64,000 nucleotides of DNA. It comes from Microbacterium hominis NBRC 15708 (GTDB lineage: Bacteria; Actinomycetota; Actinomycetes; Actinomycetales; Microbacteriaceae). The translations under genes and the position numbers were made by a program. The notes below the pieces were generated by a model. That model was not told where the DNA came from. It made no database searches and was given only the letters and a program-made list of their open reading frames with translations. Within the stretch, counting starts at the first letter, position 1. Every line of letters begins with the position of its first letter. Shown here one piece after another: positions 63,983 through 64,000 of the stretch. Location: positions 60,036 through 124,035 of the forward strand of contig NZ_BCWI01000011.1 in assembly GCF_001592125.1 (NCBI RefSeq), given 5' to 3'.

Positions 63983-64000
63983 CGAAGGGGTTCCTCTCGG

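Overview
This is a very GC-rich chromosomal window from an actinobacterium, most likely Microbacterium or another Microbacteriaceae. The evidence is codon use (almost always G or C at third positions), many GTG starts, the AdnAB-type helicase-nuclease pair, the diaminopimelate pathway genes, NrtR control of NAD synthesis and a DtxR/IdeR-type iron box. The gene content looks core rather than mobile. I see no transposase, integrase, phage gene, CRISPR array, tRNA or rRNA. Genes are packed tightly. The only stretch above 300 bases without a gene is 41409-41724, which is filled mainly by a tandem glycine riboswitch.

Layout. 1-6.6 kb: AdnB-like (partial) and AdnA-like DNA repair helicase-nucleases, DUF3107, a small membrane protein, a ferritin-like protein and a DEAD-box RNA helicase with a possible leader ORF. 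6.7-12.4 kb: DUF817 membrane protein, PHP phosphoesterase, EEP-family hydrolase, Xaa-Pro aminopeptidase, a KANL3/Tex30-type hydrolase and a general stress protein. 12.5-16.9 kb: PRC/MgtE-N/CBS protein, DUF1003, Mrp ATPase, TatB, O-methyltransferase, DUF3117. 16.9-26.9 kb: PIG-V-like mannosyltransferase, dapE and dapD (divergent), PPK2, DDAH, citrate synthase, dapC-ferredoxin, and AzlCD with a divergent XRE-cupin regulator. 27-36 kb: TypA and an oligopeptide-type ABC importer whose operon is split by a reversed PH-domain gene.

36-43 kb: CPBP protein, gcvT-gcvH-gcvP behind a glycine riboswitch, and a MarP-type membrane serine protease. 43-50 kb: a translationally coupled run nrtR-nadA-nadB-nadC, then a NifS-like cysteine desulfurase, a family 2 glycosyltransferase and a small acidic protein. 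50-55 kb: ABC exporter, DUF1345, DHA2 MFS transporter, a tiny cysteine-rich peptide, a DJ-1/PfpI protein and an alpha/beta-hydrolase-fold protein without the usual serine. 55.8-60.7 kb: iron-siderophore importer and siderophore-interacting protein behind an iron box. 60.7-64 kb: a Cys/His-rich small protein, a YtxH-like protein, a HAD-IIA phosphatase and a protein with nineteen 10-residue repeats.

Functional groups. dapC, dapD and dapE supply lysine and diaminopimelate for the cell wall. NadA needs an Fe-S cluster, and the desulfurase in its operon could supply the sulfur. The gcv operon is probably switched by free glycine, and the siderophore operon by iron. Much of the 3.6-35.9 kb gene content resembles, as I remember it, the Rv1165-Rv1232 and Rv3201c-Rv3211 neighbourhoods of Mycobacterium tuberculosis, so this looks like an old vertically inherited backbone. 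The less explained items are the cysteine-rich peptide, the six-helix insertion in the OppB-like permease, the repeat protein, the serine-less hydrolase at the iron box and an apparently over-represented GGATGCC/GGCATCC word.
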